A stretch of DNA of 14,546 nucleotides, taken from contig JASLEM010000571.1 of assembly GCA_030151165.1 (NCBI GenBank), positions 1 to 14,546 on the forward strand. Direction: 5' to 3'. The notes below the pieces were generated by a model, which had not been told where the DNA came from, did no database searches, and saw only the letters and a program-made list of their open reading frames with translations. The stretch is from Burkholderiaceae bacterium. Its GTDB lineage: Bacteria > Pseudomonadota > Gammaproteobacteria > Burkholderiales > Burkholderiaceae. Positions 1 to 6,376 of the stretch are shown here, piece after piece; within the stretch, counting starts at the first letter, position 1; each line of letters begins with the position of its first letter. The position numbers were made by a program, and so were the translations under genes.

Positions 1-390
1 CTCGCAGTCGCCGTTGGCGCTGCAGGTCAGGCAGTCGAGCGGGTGGTCGGAGATGTAGAGCTCCATCACGCCCTTGCGCAGCTTCGCGAGCTTCGGGCTC
101 TGCGTGCGCACCGACATGCCGGCCTCGACCGGCGTCGTGCAGGACGCGGGCGTGCCGCGGCGGCCGTCGATCTCCACCAGACACAGCCGGCACGAGCCGA
201 AGGGCTCGAGGCTGTCGGTCGCGCACAGCTTGGGCACGGAGATGCCGGCGTCGATCGCCGCGCGCATCACCGAGGTGCCCGCGGGCACGCTCACGGAGAC
301 GCCGTCGATCGTCAGCGCGACCGTCTGCGCGGATTCGCTCGCCGGCGTACCGTAGTCGGTATCCGGATGGGGGTCGTTGATGTTCAGCAT
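1..390 (-). CDS. fdsA: NAD-dependent formate dehydrogenase alpha subunit, N-terminal part (partial)
   Basis: Only the first 130 codons are inside the window; the reading frame runs off the left edge without a stop. The protein is the catalytic molybdenum-containing subunit of a soluble NAD+-linked formate dehydrogenase, which oxidises formate to CO2 in the cytoplasm. The visible part is a plant-type [2Fe-2S] ferredoxin domain with Cys56, Cys67, Cys70 and Cys84 (FGSCRLCLVEID, then PASC). It is followed by the start of the His-Cys3 cluster motif seen in NuoG-like and FdsA/HydA-like proteins (DHPLDCLTC, with His116, Cys120, Cys123, Cys129). The molybdopterin domains must lie outside the window. 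The ATG at 390 has a good ribosome site, GGGAG, seven bases upstream. The gene follows fdsB after 34 bases, giving the order fdsG-fdsB-fdsA. The assignment rests on the cluster arrangement plus neighbours; the N-terminus alone would also fit other FdhF-type iron-sulphur subunits. Confidence 0.93.
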   Translation of the reverse strand, partial: MLNINDPHPDTDYGTPASESAQTVALTIDGVSVSVPAGTSVMRAAIDAGISVPKLCATDSLEPFGSCRLCLVEIDGRRGTPASCTTPVEAGMSVRTQSPKLAKLRKGVMELYISDHPLDCLTCSANGDCE

Positions 391-424
391 GATGGCTCTC
401 CCGCCGCGCTTGGGCGCGGCAAAA

Positions 425-2014
425 TCAGCGCGACGAAGGCGACAGACCGAAGTCCTCGGGATAGTGGTCGAGCGCGGACAGCACCGGGAACGGCGTCATG
501 CCGCCCATCGCGCAGAGGCTGCCGGACACCATGGTGTCGCACAGGTCGCGCAGCAATGCTTCCTGTGCGGGCTTGGCCGATGCGGGCAGCGCGACGATGC
601 GGTCGATCACCTCGACGCCGCGTGTCGACCCGATGCGGCACGGCGTGCACTTGCCGCAGGACTCGAGCGCGCAGAACGCCATCGCGTAGCGCGCGAGCGA
701 GGCGAGGTTGGCGGTGTCGTCGTGCACGACGATGCCGCCGTGGCCCACCGTCGCGCCGATCGCGGCGTAGGCCTCGTAGTCGATGGGCACGTCCCACGCC
801 GACTCCGGGACGTAGGCGCCGAGCGGGCCGCCCATCTGCACGGCCTTGATCGGGCGGCCGGAGATCGTGCCGCCGCCGAGGTCGACCAGCAGCTCGCGCA
901 GCGTGATGCCGAACGGCGCCTCGAACAGGCCGCCGTGCTTCAGGTTGCCCGCGAGCTGGAACGGCAGCGTGCCGCGCGAGCGGCCCGCGCCGAACGCGTG
1001 GTACGCCTGCGCGCCGTCGGCGAGGATGCGCGGCACGCTCGCCAGCGTGATGACGTTGTTGATGACGGTCGGCCAGTCGAACAGCCCGTGGATCGCGGGC
1101 AACGGCGGCTTGGCGCGCACGACGCCGCGCTTGCCCTCGATGCTCTCGAGCAGCGCCGTCTCCTCGCCGCAGACGTACGACGCGGCGCCGCGGCGCACTT
1201 CGAGATGGAACGCCGGGCCCGTGCCTCGCAGCGACTTTCCGATGTGCCCGGCCGCGGTCGCGCGCGCGATGGCCTCGCGCAGCGCGGCCTCGGCGTGCGG
1301 GTACTCGGAGCGGATGTAGATGTAGCCCGCCGTCGCGCCGACCGCGACGCCCGCGATCGCCATGCCCTCGACGAGCGCGTACGGGTCGCCCTCCATCAGC
1401 ATGCGGTCGGAGAACGTGCCGGAGTCGCCTTCGTCGGCGTTGCAGACGATGGCCTTGCGCGGGGCGGCGGTCGCGGCGACGGTCTTCCACTTGATGCCCG
1501 CGGGGAACGCGGCGCCGCCGCGGCCGCGCAGGCCGGATTCGAGGACTTCGCCGACGACGGCCGTCGGCGTCATCGCGAGCGCCTTGTCGAGCCCGGCCCA
1601 GCCGCCGTGCGCGGCGTAGTCGTCGAGCGACAGCGGGTCGATGAGGCCGACGCGCGCAAAGGTGATGCGCTGCTGCTTCGCGAAGTACGGCAGCTCGTCG
1701 ACGAGGCCCAGGCGCGCGGGGTGCGCGACGAGCGCGTCCGAGAGGCCATCGAGCGCGGTCGATTCGTCGAGCAGCCCACGGCAGACGAGGTCGGGGATGT
1801 CGGCGGCCTGCAGCGGCCCGAAGGCGACGCGGCCGGCGGGCGTCGTGACCTCGAGCATCGGCTCGAGCCACAGCATGCCGCGCGTGCCGTTGCGCACGAG
1901 GTTCAGGGCGAGGCCGCGCTGGGCGGCGACGGCGGCGAGCGCGTCGGCGACCTCGTCGGCGCCGAGCGCCACCGCGGCGGCGTCGCGCGGCAGGTAGACG
2001 GTGACGGCGGTCAT
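425..2014 (-). CDS. fdsB: NAD-dependent formate dehydrogenase beta subunit (NuoF-like, FMN/NAD binding)
   Basis: This 529-residue protein is the diaphorase subunit that passes electrons from formate oxidation to NAD+. Residues 1 to about 110 form a thioredoxin-like (NuoE-like) domain without the usual cluster cysteines. The NuoF-like core follows: the glycine-rich NADH/FMN site GLRGRGGAAFPAG at 161-173, the CNADEGDSGTF motif at 191-201, YVCGEETALLESIEGKRG at 280-297, and the [4Fe-4S] ligands Cys453, Cys456 and Cys459 (ESCGKCTPCRIG) with Cys501 as the fourth. The frame extends further upstream, but I chose the ATG at 2014. It forms a four-base ATGA overlap with the fdsG stop, it has a GAAGG ribosome site, and the upstream extension is arginine-rich shadow of fdsG. 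Length and motifs match FdsB of Cupriavidus-type enzymes. The overlap implies coupled translation with fdsG. Confidence 0.95.
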   Translation of the reverse strand: MTAVTVYLPRDAAAVALGADEVADALAAVAAQRGLALNLVRNGTRGMLWLEPMLEVTTPAGRVAFGPLQAADIPDLVCRGLLDESTALDGLSDALVAHPARLGLVDELPYFAKQQRITFARVGLIDPLSLDDYAAHGGWAGLDKALAMTPTAVVGEVLESGLRGRGGAAFPAGIKWKTVAATAAPRKAIVCNADEGDSGTFSDRMLMEGDPYALVEGMAIAGVAVGATAGYIYIRSEYPHAEAALREAIARATAAGHIGKSLRGTGPAFHLEVRRGAASYVCGEETALLESIEGKRGVVRAKPPLPAIHGLFDWPTVINNVITLASVPRILADGAQAYHAFGAGRSRGTLPFQLAGNLKHGGLFEAPFGITLRELLVDLGGGTISGRPIKAVQMGGPLGAYVPESAWDVPIDYEAYAAIGATVGHGGIVVHDDTANLASLARYAMAFCALESCGKCTPCRIGSTRGVEVIDRIVALPASAKPAQEALLRDLCDTMVSGSLCAMGGMTPFPVLSALDHYPEDFGLSPSSR

Positions 2015-2586
2015 GCGGCGCCTTCGAAGCGCGCGGCCCACGCGTCGACGGTGGCGGCGGACACGCGTCCGCGCAGCTGCTCGTCGACCATCGCCGACGG
2101 CCCGCTGGCGCACAGGCCCAGGCAGTAGACGGCTTCCAGCGTGACGCCGCCGTCCGCGCGCGTCGCACCCGGCGCGCACGCGAGACGCGCGGCCGCGTGC
2201 GCCATCAGGCCTTCGGCACCCATCGCGCGGCAGGCCTCGGCCTGGCAGATCTGCACGACGTGGCGGCCCGCAGGCGCGCTGCGGAAGTGGTGGTAGTAGG
2301 TGACGACGCCGTGAACCTCGGCACGCGACAGGTTCAGGGCGGCGGCGATCTCGGGGACGAGCGCCGGCGGGATGAAGCGCAGCGCGTCCTGGATGTGATG
2401 GAGGATGGGCAGCAGCGCCGAAGCGCTGCCGCCGGGCACGTCGGCCGGAACGTCCGGCAGGTGCCGCGCGAGCGCCTGCGACAGCAACTCGCGCTCATCC
2501 TTCGACGCCGCGGGGCCCGCAGGCCCGCGCGGCGCGGTGTCGCGGGGCAGGCCCCGCAGGTCGTCAGTTGAAGAACTTCGAGACAT
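2011..2586 (-). CDS. fdsG: NAD-dependent formate dehydrogenase gamma subunit (NuoE-like [2Fe-2S])
   Basis: This protein of up to 191 residues is the small electron-transfer subunit of the soluble formate dehydrogenase. It has the NuoE/thioredoxin-like ferredoxin fold: a helical part (ALLPILHHIQDALRFIPP, about 57-74; SRAEVHGVVTYYHHFR, about 87-102) and the four [2Fe-2S] ligands Cys114, Cys119, Cys155 and Cys159 (QICQAEACR and VYCLGLCASGP). The ATG at 2586 lies inside the last codons of the upstream transporter, a 23-base overlap, and has no clear ribosome site. An in-frame TTG at 2487 is preceded by GAAGGA about ten bases away and would remove 33 poorly conserved-looking Pro/Ala-rich residues, so the true start is uncertain. 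The gene ends in an ATGA overlap with fdsB. Identity is secure from the cysteine pattern and operon position; the N-terminus is not. Confidence 0.92.
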   Translation of the reverse strand: MSRSSSTDDLRGLPRDTAPRGPAGPAASKDERELLSQALARHLPDVPADVPGGSASALLPILHHIQDALRFIPPALVPEIAAALNLSRAEVHGVVTYYHHFRSAPAGRHVVQICQAEACRAMGAEGLMAHAAARLACAPGATRADGGVTLEAVYCLGLCASGPSAMVDEQLRGRVSAATVDAWAARFEGAA

Positions 2587-4234
2587 TGATGAGGGTCATG
2601 TAGACGCCCCACGCGATGGGGATGCCGACGGCCAGCCAGGCCAGCGCGACGACGGCCGGGCTGGTCACCGCGGTGGCCGCGGCGCCGGCCGCGGTGCCGA
2701 CGTCGGCCGCGGACGCCTTGTCATGTGCGAGTCGGCGTTCCTCGGCAAGTTCCTCGTCGTTCATGAACCACTTCGCGTCGACCGGCTTCACGAGCAGGTT
2801 GGCGATGAAGCCGACGGCCAGGAAGCCGACCAGGATGTACATCGTCTGGTTGTAGACCTGCTCGCGCGGCAGGCCCAGGCCGAGCTGGTAGTCGCGCATG
2901 TAGTTGACGACGACCGGGCCGAGGATGCCGGCGGTCGACCACGCGGTCAGCAGGCGGCCGTGGATGGCGCCGACCATCTGCGTGCCGAACAGGTCGGACA
3001 GGTAGGCCGGCACGGTGGCGAAGCCGCCGCCGTACATCGAGATGATCACGCAGAACGCGCCGACGAAAGCGAGCTTCGAGCCGGCCGCGGCGCTCGCCGG
3101 GATGCTGGCGTACATCAGCGCGCCGAGCACGAAGAACACGAAGTAGGTCGTCTTGCGGCCGAGCTTGTCCGACAGGCTGGCCCACACGAAGCGGCCGCCG
3201 ATGTTGAACAGGCTCAGCAGCGCGAGGAAGCCCGCCGCGATGCCGGCGATGGCCTTCAGCTGCGCCGGGTCGAGCTCGGAGAACTTCTTGTCGAGGCCCA
3301 GAAGGTGGCCGCCGAAGACTTCCTGCAGCATCGGGCTGCCGAGCGCGAGCACGCCGATGCCCGCCGACACGTTCATGCACAGCGCGAGCCATACGAGCCA
3401 GAACTGCGGGATGCCCCAGATCTTCGTCACGTGCACGTGGCCGCGCGTGATCATCGCGTTGTTGGCCTGGGCGACGGGCGCCGTCCAGCCTTCCGGCTTC
3501 CAGCCCGACGGCGGCACGCGGTAGCCGAGCGCGCCGGCCATCATGAAGACGAAGTAGATCGCCGCCATCGCGAGGAAGGTCGACGCGACGCCGACGTCGC
3601 CGCCGACCGCGAAGTGCTTCATCAGCATCACGGCGAGCGGGGAGCCGATCATCGCGCCGCCGCCGAAGCCCATGATGGCCATGCCGGTCGCCATGCCGCG
3701 GCGATCCGGGAACCACTTGATCAGCGTCGATACGGGGGAGATGTATCCGAGACCGAGGCCGACGCCGCCGATCACGCCCGAGCCGATCAGCATCAGCCAG
3801 AACTGGTGCACCTGGATGCCGATCGACGAGATCACCATGCCGCCGCACCAGCAGCACGCGGCGACGACGCCGGCCTTGCGCGGGCCGACGCGCTCGAGCC
3901 AGCCGCCCCACATCGCGGCGGAGCAGCCGAGGATCACGAAGAACAGCGTGTACATCCACGTGAGCGTCGAGACGCTCCAGTTGCAGTCGGACGAGAACGC
4001 CTGGGCCCAGAAGCCCGCATCCTTCGCGCACGACGCGGCGCCGGCGCCGAGCGCCTTGCTCAGCGGCAGCCAGAACACCGAGAAGCCGTAGGCCATGCCG
4101 ATGCACAGGTGGATGGCGAGGGCCGCGGGAGGCAGCAGCCAGCGGTTGAACCCGGGGCCGGCGATCGTGCGTTCCTTGGAGAGAAATCCCCCCGAAGGCG
4201 CGACGGCGGCGGAGCCGTTCATGACGGTAGACAT
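2564..4234 (-). CDS. OFA-family MFS transporter (oxalate/formate antiporter-like) with C-terminal extra helix
   Basis: This 556-residue polytopic inner-membrane protein belongs to the major facilitator superfamily and resembles the oxalate:formate antiporter (OFA/OxlT) family. Visible signatures include the first helix (AIHLCIGMAYGFSVFWLPLS, about 40-59), GWLERVGPRKAGV in the loop between early helices, GLGLGYISPVSTLIKWFPDRRGMATG in the fourth to fifth helix region, and RFVWASLSDKLGRK in the second half, the usual MFS loop motif. It is the first gene of the minus-strand unit, directly before fdsGBA, which argues that it moves formate or exchanges formate for another carboxylate. Start ATG 4234 has AAGGA five bases upstream. 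It is clearly longer than classical OxlT (about 420 residues). The excess includes a loop near residues 66-85 and a C-terminal Ala/Thr linker (about 506-525) followed by one extra membrane segment (about 526-548). Substrate is inferred from family and neighbours only. Confidence 0.9.
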   Translation of the reverse strand: MSTVMNGSAAVAPSGGFLSKERTIAGPGFNRWLLPPAALAIHLCIGMAYGFSVFWLPLSKALGAGAASCAKDAGFWAQAFSSDCNWSVSTLTWMYTLFFVILGCSAAMWGGWLERVGPRKAGVVAACCWCGGMVISSIGIQVHQFWLMLIGSGVIGGVGLGLGYISPVSTLIKWFPDRRGMATGMAIMGFGGGAMIGSPLAVMLMKHFAVGGDVGVASTFLAMAAIYFVFMMAGALGYRVPPSGWKPEGWTAPVAQANNAMITRGHVHVTKIWGIPQFWLVWLALCMNVSAGIGVLALGSPMLQEVFGGHLLGLDKKFSELDPAQLKAIAGIAAGFLALLSLFNIGGRFVWASLSDKLGRKTTYFVFFVLGALMYASIPASAAAGSKLAFVGAFCVIISMYGGGFATVPAYLSDLFGTQMVGAIHGRLLTAWSTAGILGPVVVNYMRDYQLGLGLPREQVYNQTMYILVGFLAVGFIANLLVKPVDAKWFMNDEELAEERRLAHDKASAADVGTAAGAAATAVTSPAVVALAWLAVGIPIAWGVYMTLINVSKFFN

Positions 4235-4320
4235 CTTGATCCTTTTGTTTTCCAGCGAGCATCGACCGTCGTTGTCCCAACCCCGACGGCTGCCCGACTG
4301 TAAGTATCCCGTGCGATCGA

Positions 4321-4331
4321 TTGCAATATGC
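4321..4331. promoter_or_regulatory. Candidate operator, copy A of the shared word TTGCAATATGC
   Basis: The exact 11-base word TTGCAATATGC recurs at 5220-5230. Here it continues to TGCA-ATA-TGCA (4322-4332), an imperfectly spaced palindrome, as expected for a dimeric regulator. It lies about 90 bases upstream of the transporter start codon and overlaps the proposed -35 of the minus-strand promoter. A TTGACT box on the minus strand directly next to it has no matching -10 element. The likely ligand is the regulator encoded at 5266-6345; that is inference. Confidence 0.45.
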
Positions 4332-4404
4332 AGTCAACCGCCTAAAGACGAACCCTAGTGCGGCCTCGTTCGACAACCCCTAACAGTTCGATTTCCACTC
4401 GACA

Positions 4405-4428
4405 GCAACGTAATTTCTGTTGCGTTGC
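4405..4428. repeat. Inverted repeat GCAACG / CGTTGC in the divergent promoter region
   Basis: Two six-base arms, GCAACG at 4405-4410 and CGTTGC at 4423-4428, flank a 12-base AT-rich centre. The size and spacing would suit a regulator site upstream of the DUF421 gene or the transporter. A short inverted repeat of this size can arise by chance, so confidence is low. Confidence 0.25.
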
Positions 4429-4628
4429 GTCAAACGTTTTGTTGCATCTTCGAAGGCGCTGTCGAGGCGCCGATCGGGTCGCAGGCGGATACCCCCCGGC
4501 CTACCGCCCTCGCGCGCGTTCCCTCGACAGGCTCCGCGCGCGAGCTCGGCAGGCATGGGCGTTGCCGTCCGCGCCGTGCACAAGGGCCTTTCGGCACGCC
4601 GCCGATCGGATTGAGCAGGGAGAAACAC

Positions 4629-5159
4629 GTGGACCATATCGATCTCGGCAAGCTCTTCGGCTTCACGATGTCTCCGGTCGAGCTGGTGGCGCGCGGCACG
4701 CTGATGTTCTGGTTCCTGTTCTTCGTGTTCCGCGTGATCCTGCGGCGCGACGTCGGCTCGATGGGCATCTCCGACTTCCTGTTCGTCGTGCTGCTCGGCG
4801 ATGCGTCGCAGAACGCGATGATCGGCGACGGCACGTCGGCCACCGACGGCATCGTGCTGATCTCCACGCTCGTGTTCTGGAATGTCGCGATCGACTGGCT
4901 CAGCTTCCGCTACCCCGCCCTCGAGCGCTTCTTCGCCGGCGGCAAGCTGTGCCTCGTGCGCGACGGCCGCAAGCTGCGGCGCAACATGCGCCGCGAGCTC
5001 ATCTCCGACGAGGAGCTGATGGCCAAGGTGCGCGGCGAAGGGCTCGAGGATCTGTCCAGGGTGAAACGGATGTACCTGGAATCCGACGGCGAGATCAGCC
5101 TGATCCGCACGCCGGACGCGCCGGACGATCCGAAGAAGCTGCGCATCCCGAAGTCGTGA
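4629..5159 (+). CDS. DUF421 / YetF-domain membrane protein
   Basis: This 176-residue protein has about three N-terminal membrane segments (around 19-35, 45-58 and 73-90: ARGTLMFWFLFFVFRVIL, ISDFLFVVLLGDASQNAM, IVLISTLVFWNVAIDW). A cytoplasmic YetF-like domain follows (LCLVRDGRKLRRNMRRELIS and SRVKRMYLESDGEISLI). This is the architecture of the DUF421 family. The family's function is not settled; a role in envelope or spore physiology is known only for a few members. The frame is open back to an ATG at 4425, but that extension is Arg/Pro-rich. I chose the GTG at 4629, which has AGGGAGA six bases upstream and starts right before the first membrane segment. It is transcribed away from the formate operon, and nothing in its sequence ties it to formate metabolism. 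Confidence 0.82.
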   Translation: MDHIDLGKLFGFTMSPVELVARGTLMFWFLFFVFRVILRRDVGSMGISDFLFVVLLGDASQNAMIGDGTSATDGIVLISTLVFWNVAIDWLSFRYPALERFFAGGKLCLVRDGRKLRRNMRRELISDEELMAKVRGEGLEDLSRVKRMYLESDGEISLIRTPDAPDDPKKLRIPKS

Positions 5160-5179
5160 GCTGGATCACGCCCGGCGAC

Positions 5180-5203
5180 GCCCGAGCAAGCCTGCGGTCG
5201 GGC
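5180..5203 (+). terminator. Weak hairpin downstream of the DUF421 gene
   Basis: Perfect six-base arms GCCCGA (5180-5185) and TCGGGC (5198-5203) with a 12-base loop lie 20 bases after the DUF421 stop. There is no T-run, so it may instead be a regulatory element for the next gene or chance. Confidence 0.25.
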
Positions 5204-5219
5204 ATGTCACACGAGTCTG

Positions 5220-5230
5220 TTGCAATATGC
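5220..5230. promoter_or_regulatory. Candidate operator, copy B of the shared word TTGCAATATGC
   Basis: Second exact copy of the 11-base word found upstream of the transporter-fds operon. It sits 35 bases before the preferred start codon of the ModE/PBP-type regulator, in the 106-base gap after the DUF421 gene. CACAC (5208-5212) and GTGTG (5232-5236) flank it as a further loose inverted repeat. The position fits autoregulation. The upstream ATG at 5227 falls inside the word, a further reason to prefer the ATG at 5266 as start. Confidence 0.45.
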
Positions 5231-5265
5231 GGTGTGGGGCCGGAGGCTCCGTCGCGCCCATCCGC

Positions 5266-6345
5266 ATGCACAAGATCTCGATTCGCCCGCAATGGACCAT
5301 CTCGCACGACCGCGGCGAGACGCTGGCGCCGCGCCTGATCGACCTGCTGGTCAACGTCGCCGAGACCGGCAGCCTGTCGGCTGCCTGCCAGCGCAGCGGC
5401 CAGTCCTACCGCCACGCGTGGGACACGATCCGCCAGGGCGAGACCTGGTTCGGCGCGCCGCTGCTGCAGATGGAGCGCGGGCGCGGCTCGCGGCTGACGG
5501 AGCTCGGCGAGAAGCTCGTCTGGGCCGACCGGCGCATTGCCGCGCGGCTCGCGCCGGCGCTCGACACGCTCGCCTCCGAGCTAGAGGTGGAGCTGCAGCG
5601 CGTGCTCGCGCCGCCGCAGCGCCTGCTGCGCGTGCACGCGAGCCACGGCTTCGCGATCGAGAAGCTGCTGGCGATGCTCGGCGAGGCGGGGATCGACGTC
5701 GAGCGCGTCTACACGAACAGCCAGGACGCCGCGGCCTCGCTGCACGACGGCGCGAGCGATCTCGCCTGCTTCCACGTGCCGCACGGCGCGCTCGCGGCCA
5801 AGGGCTGGGACGCGTACGCCCGCTGGCTCGACCCGCAGCTGCACGTCGTCATCGACATCACCGACCGCACACAAGGCCTGATGGTGCGCGCCGGCAACCC
5901 GCTGCGCATCGCCGGCCTCGCCGACCTCGCGCGGCCGGGGCTGCGCTTCATCAACCGCCAGCGCGGCTCCGGCACGCGCTTCCTGCTCGACTGCCTGCTC
6001 GCCGCGCAGGACATCGACCCTGCGACGATCGTCGGCTACGAGCACGGCGAGTTCACGCATGCCGCGGTCGCCGCGTTCATCGGCAGCGGCATGGCCGACG
6101 TCGGCTTCGGGCTCGAGCGTCCGGCGCGCCACTTCAAGCTCGACTTCCTGCCGCTGGCGACCGAGCGCTACTTCGCGATCTGCCACCGCGACGCGCTGCT
6201 GCGCCCCGAGGTCGCGCAGGCGCTCGCGATCCTGCGCAGCGACGCGTTCCGCAGCGCGGTCGACGCCCTGCCCGGCTACCACGCCGCGCACTGCGGCGAG
6301 GTCAGCACGCTGCGCGACGTGCTCCGGCTCGCCGGCCTCGACTGA
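5266..6345 (+). CDS. ModE-like HTH / PBP-domain one-component transcriptional regulator
   Basis: This 359-residue cytoplasmic DNA-binding protein has an N-terminal winged helix-turn-helix of the ModE/LysR kind (LLVNVAETGSLSAACQRSG, about 27-45; wing RGRGSRLTELGEKLVWADRR, about 71-90). From about residue 115 it has a periplasmic-binding-protein-like ligand domain (LRVHASHGFAIEKLLAMLGE; RQRGSGTRFLLDCLL; GEFTHAAVAAFIGSGMADVG; CHRDALL). This matches the family pairing a ModE-type HTH with a PBP-like sensor; I see no TOBE/molybdate domain. The ligand is unknown; formate, oxalate, molybdate or a molybdenum-cofactor-related compound are guesses from context. A longer form from the ATG at 5227 (372 residues) is possible, but that ATG lies in the repeated operator-like word. 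GGAGG at 5242-5246 is rather far from 5266, so the start remains open. Because the same 11-base word precedes this gene and the fds operon, it is the best candidate regulator of the formate operon. Confidence 0.85.
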   Translation: MHKISIRPQWTISHDRGETLAPRLIDLLVNVAETGSLSAACQRSGQSYRHAWDTIRQGETWFGAPLLQMERGRGSRLTELGEKLVWADRRIAARLAPALDTLASELEVELQRVLAPPQRLLRVHASHGFAIEKLLAMLGEAGIDVERVYTNSQDAAASLHDGASDLACFHVPHGALAAKGWDAYARWLDPQLHVVIDITDRTQGLMVRAGNPLRIAGLADLARPGLRFINRQRGSGTRFLLDCLLAAQDIDPATIVGYEHGEFTHAAVAAFIGSGMADVGFGLERPARHFKLDFLPLATERYFAICHRDALLRPEVAQALAILRSDAFRSAVDALPGYHAAHCGEVSTLRDVLRLAGLD

Positions 6346-6351
6346 CGCGGC

Positions 6352-6365
6352 GCGCCGGCAGGCGC
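6352..6365. terminator. Small GC hairpin between convergent genes
   Basis: Arms GCGCC (6352-6356) and GGCGC (6361-6365) around a GGCA loop lie in the 31-base gap between the regulator stop and the HxlR stop. The stem is short and has no T-run, so this is a weak candidate for a shared terminator. Confidence 0.22.
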
Positions 6366-6376
6366 CCGCAGGACGA

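Larger units (their letters stand above)
4235..4628. promoter_or_regulatory. Divergent intergenic region between the transporter-fds operon and the DUF421 gene
   Basis: This 394-base stretch holds no credible gene. The part from about 4300 to 4450 is clearly AT-richer than the surroundings, as expected of promoter DNA. On the minus strand a GATACT box (4308-4303) could be a -10 element, with a poor GCATAT -35 seventeen bases upstream (4331-4326); the weak -35 would fit a regulated promoter. The shared TTGCAATATGC word (4321-4331) overlaps this -35. A second structure is the inverted repeat GCAACG (4405-4410) / CGTTGC (4423-4428). The right part (about 4450-4610) is GC-rich and I see nothing specific there apart from the ribosome site of the next gene. 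Promoter positions are inference. Confidence 0.5.

Noticed and set aside
377..2128. Long plus-strand open frame antisense to fdsB
   Set aside because: Arg/Ala/Val/Asp-rich composition and no recognisable motif; it is the GC-rich mirror of fdsB, which has clear FMN and iron-sulphur motifs. The same applies to the plus-strand frames opposite the transporter (2405-4303) and the glc operon (10586-13009).
4332..4337. TTGACT on the minus strand as a consensus -35 for the transporter promoter
   Set aside because: No acceptable -10 lies 16-18 bases downstream (GCACGG there), and the GATACT box is 23 bases away.
4518..4560. Sequence around CCCTCGACAGGCTC as a remnant of the dispersed 'TCGACAGGCTCAGGGCGAA'-type repeats of Burkholderiales
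   Set aside because: Only a short part resembles the repeat, and no second copy or inverted partner is present in the window.
4425..4628. N-terminal extension of the DUF421 protein from an ATG at 4425
   Set aside because: The extension is low-quality Arg/Pro-rich sequence in promoter DNA; the GTG at 4629 has a strong ribosome site and directly precedes the first membrane helix.
5227..5265. ATG at 5227 as start of the ModE/PBP regulator
   Set aside because: It lies inside the repeated word TTGCAATATGC and adds a Gly/Ala-rich stretch not expected for the family; the ATG at 5266 is preferred, though not proven.
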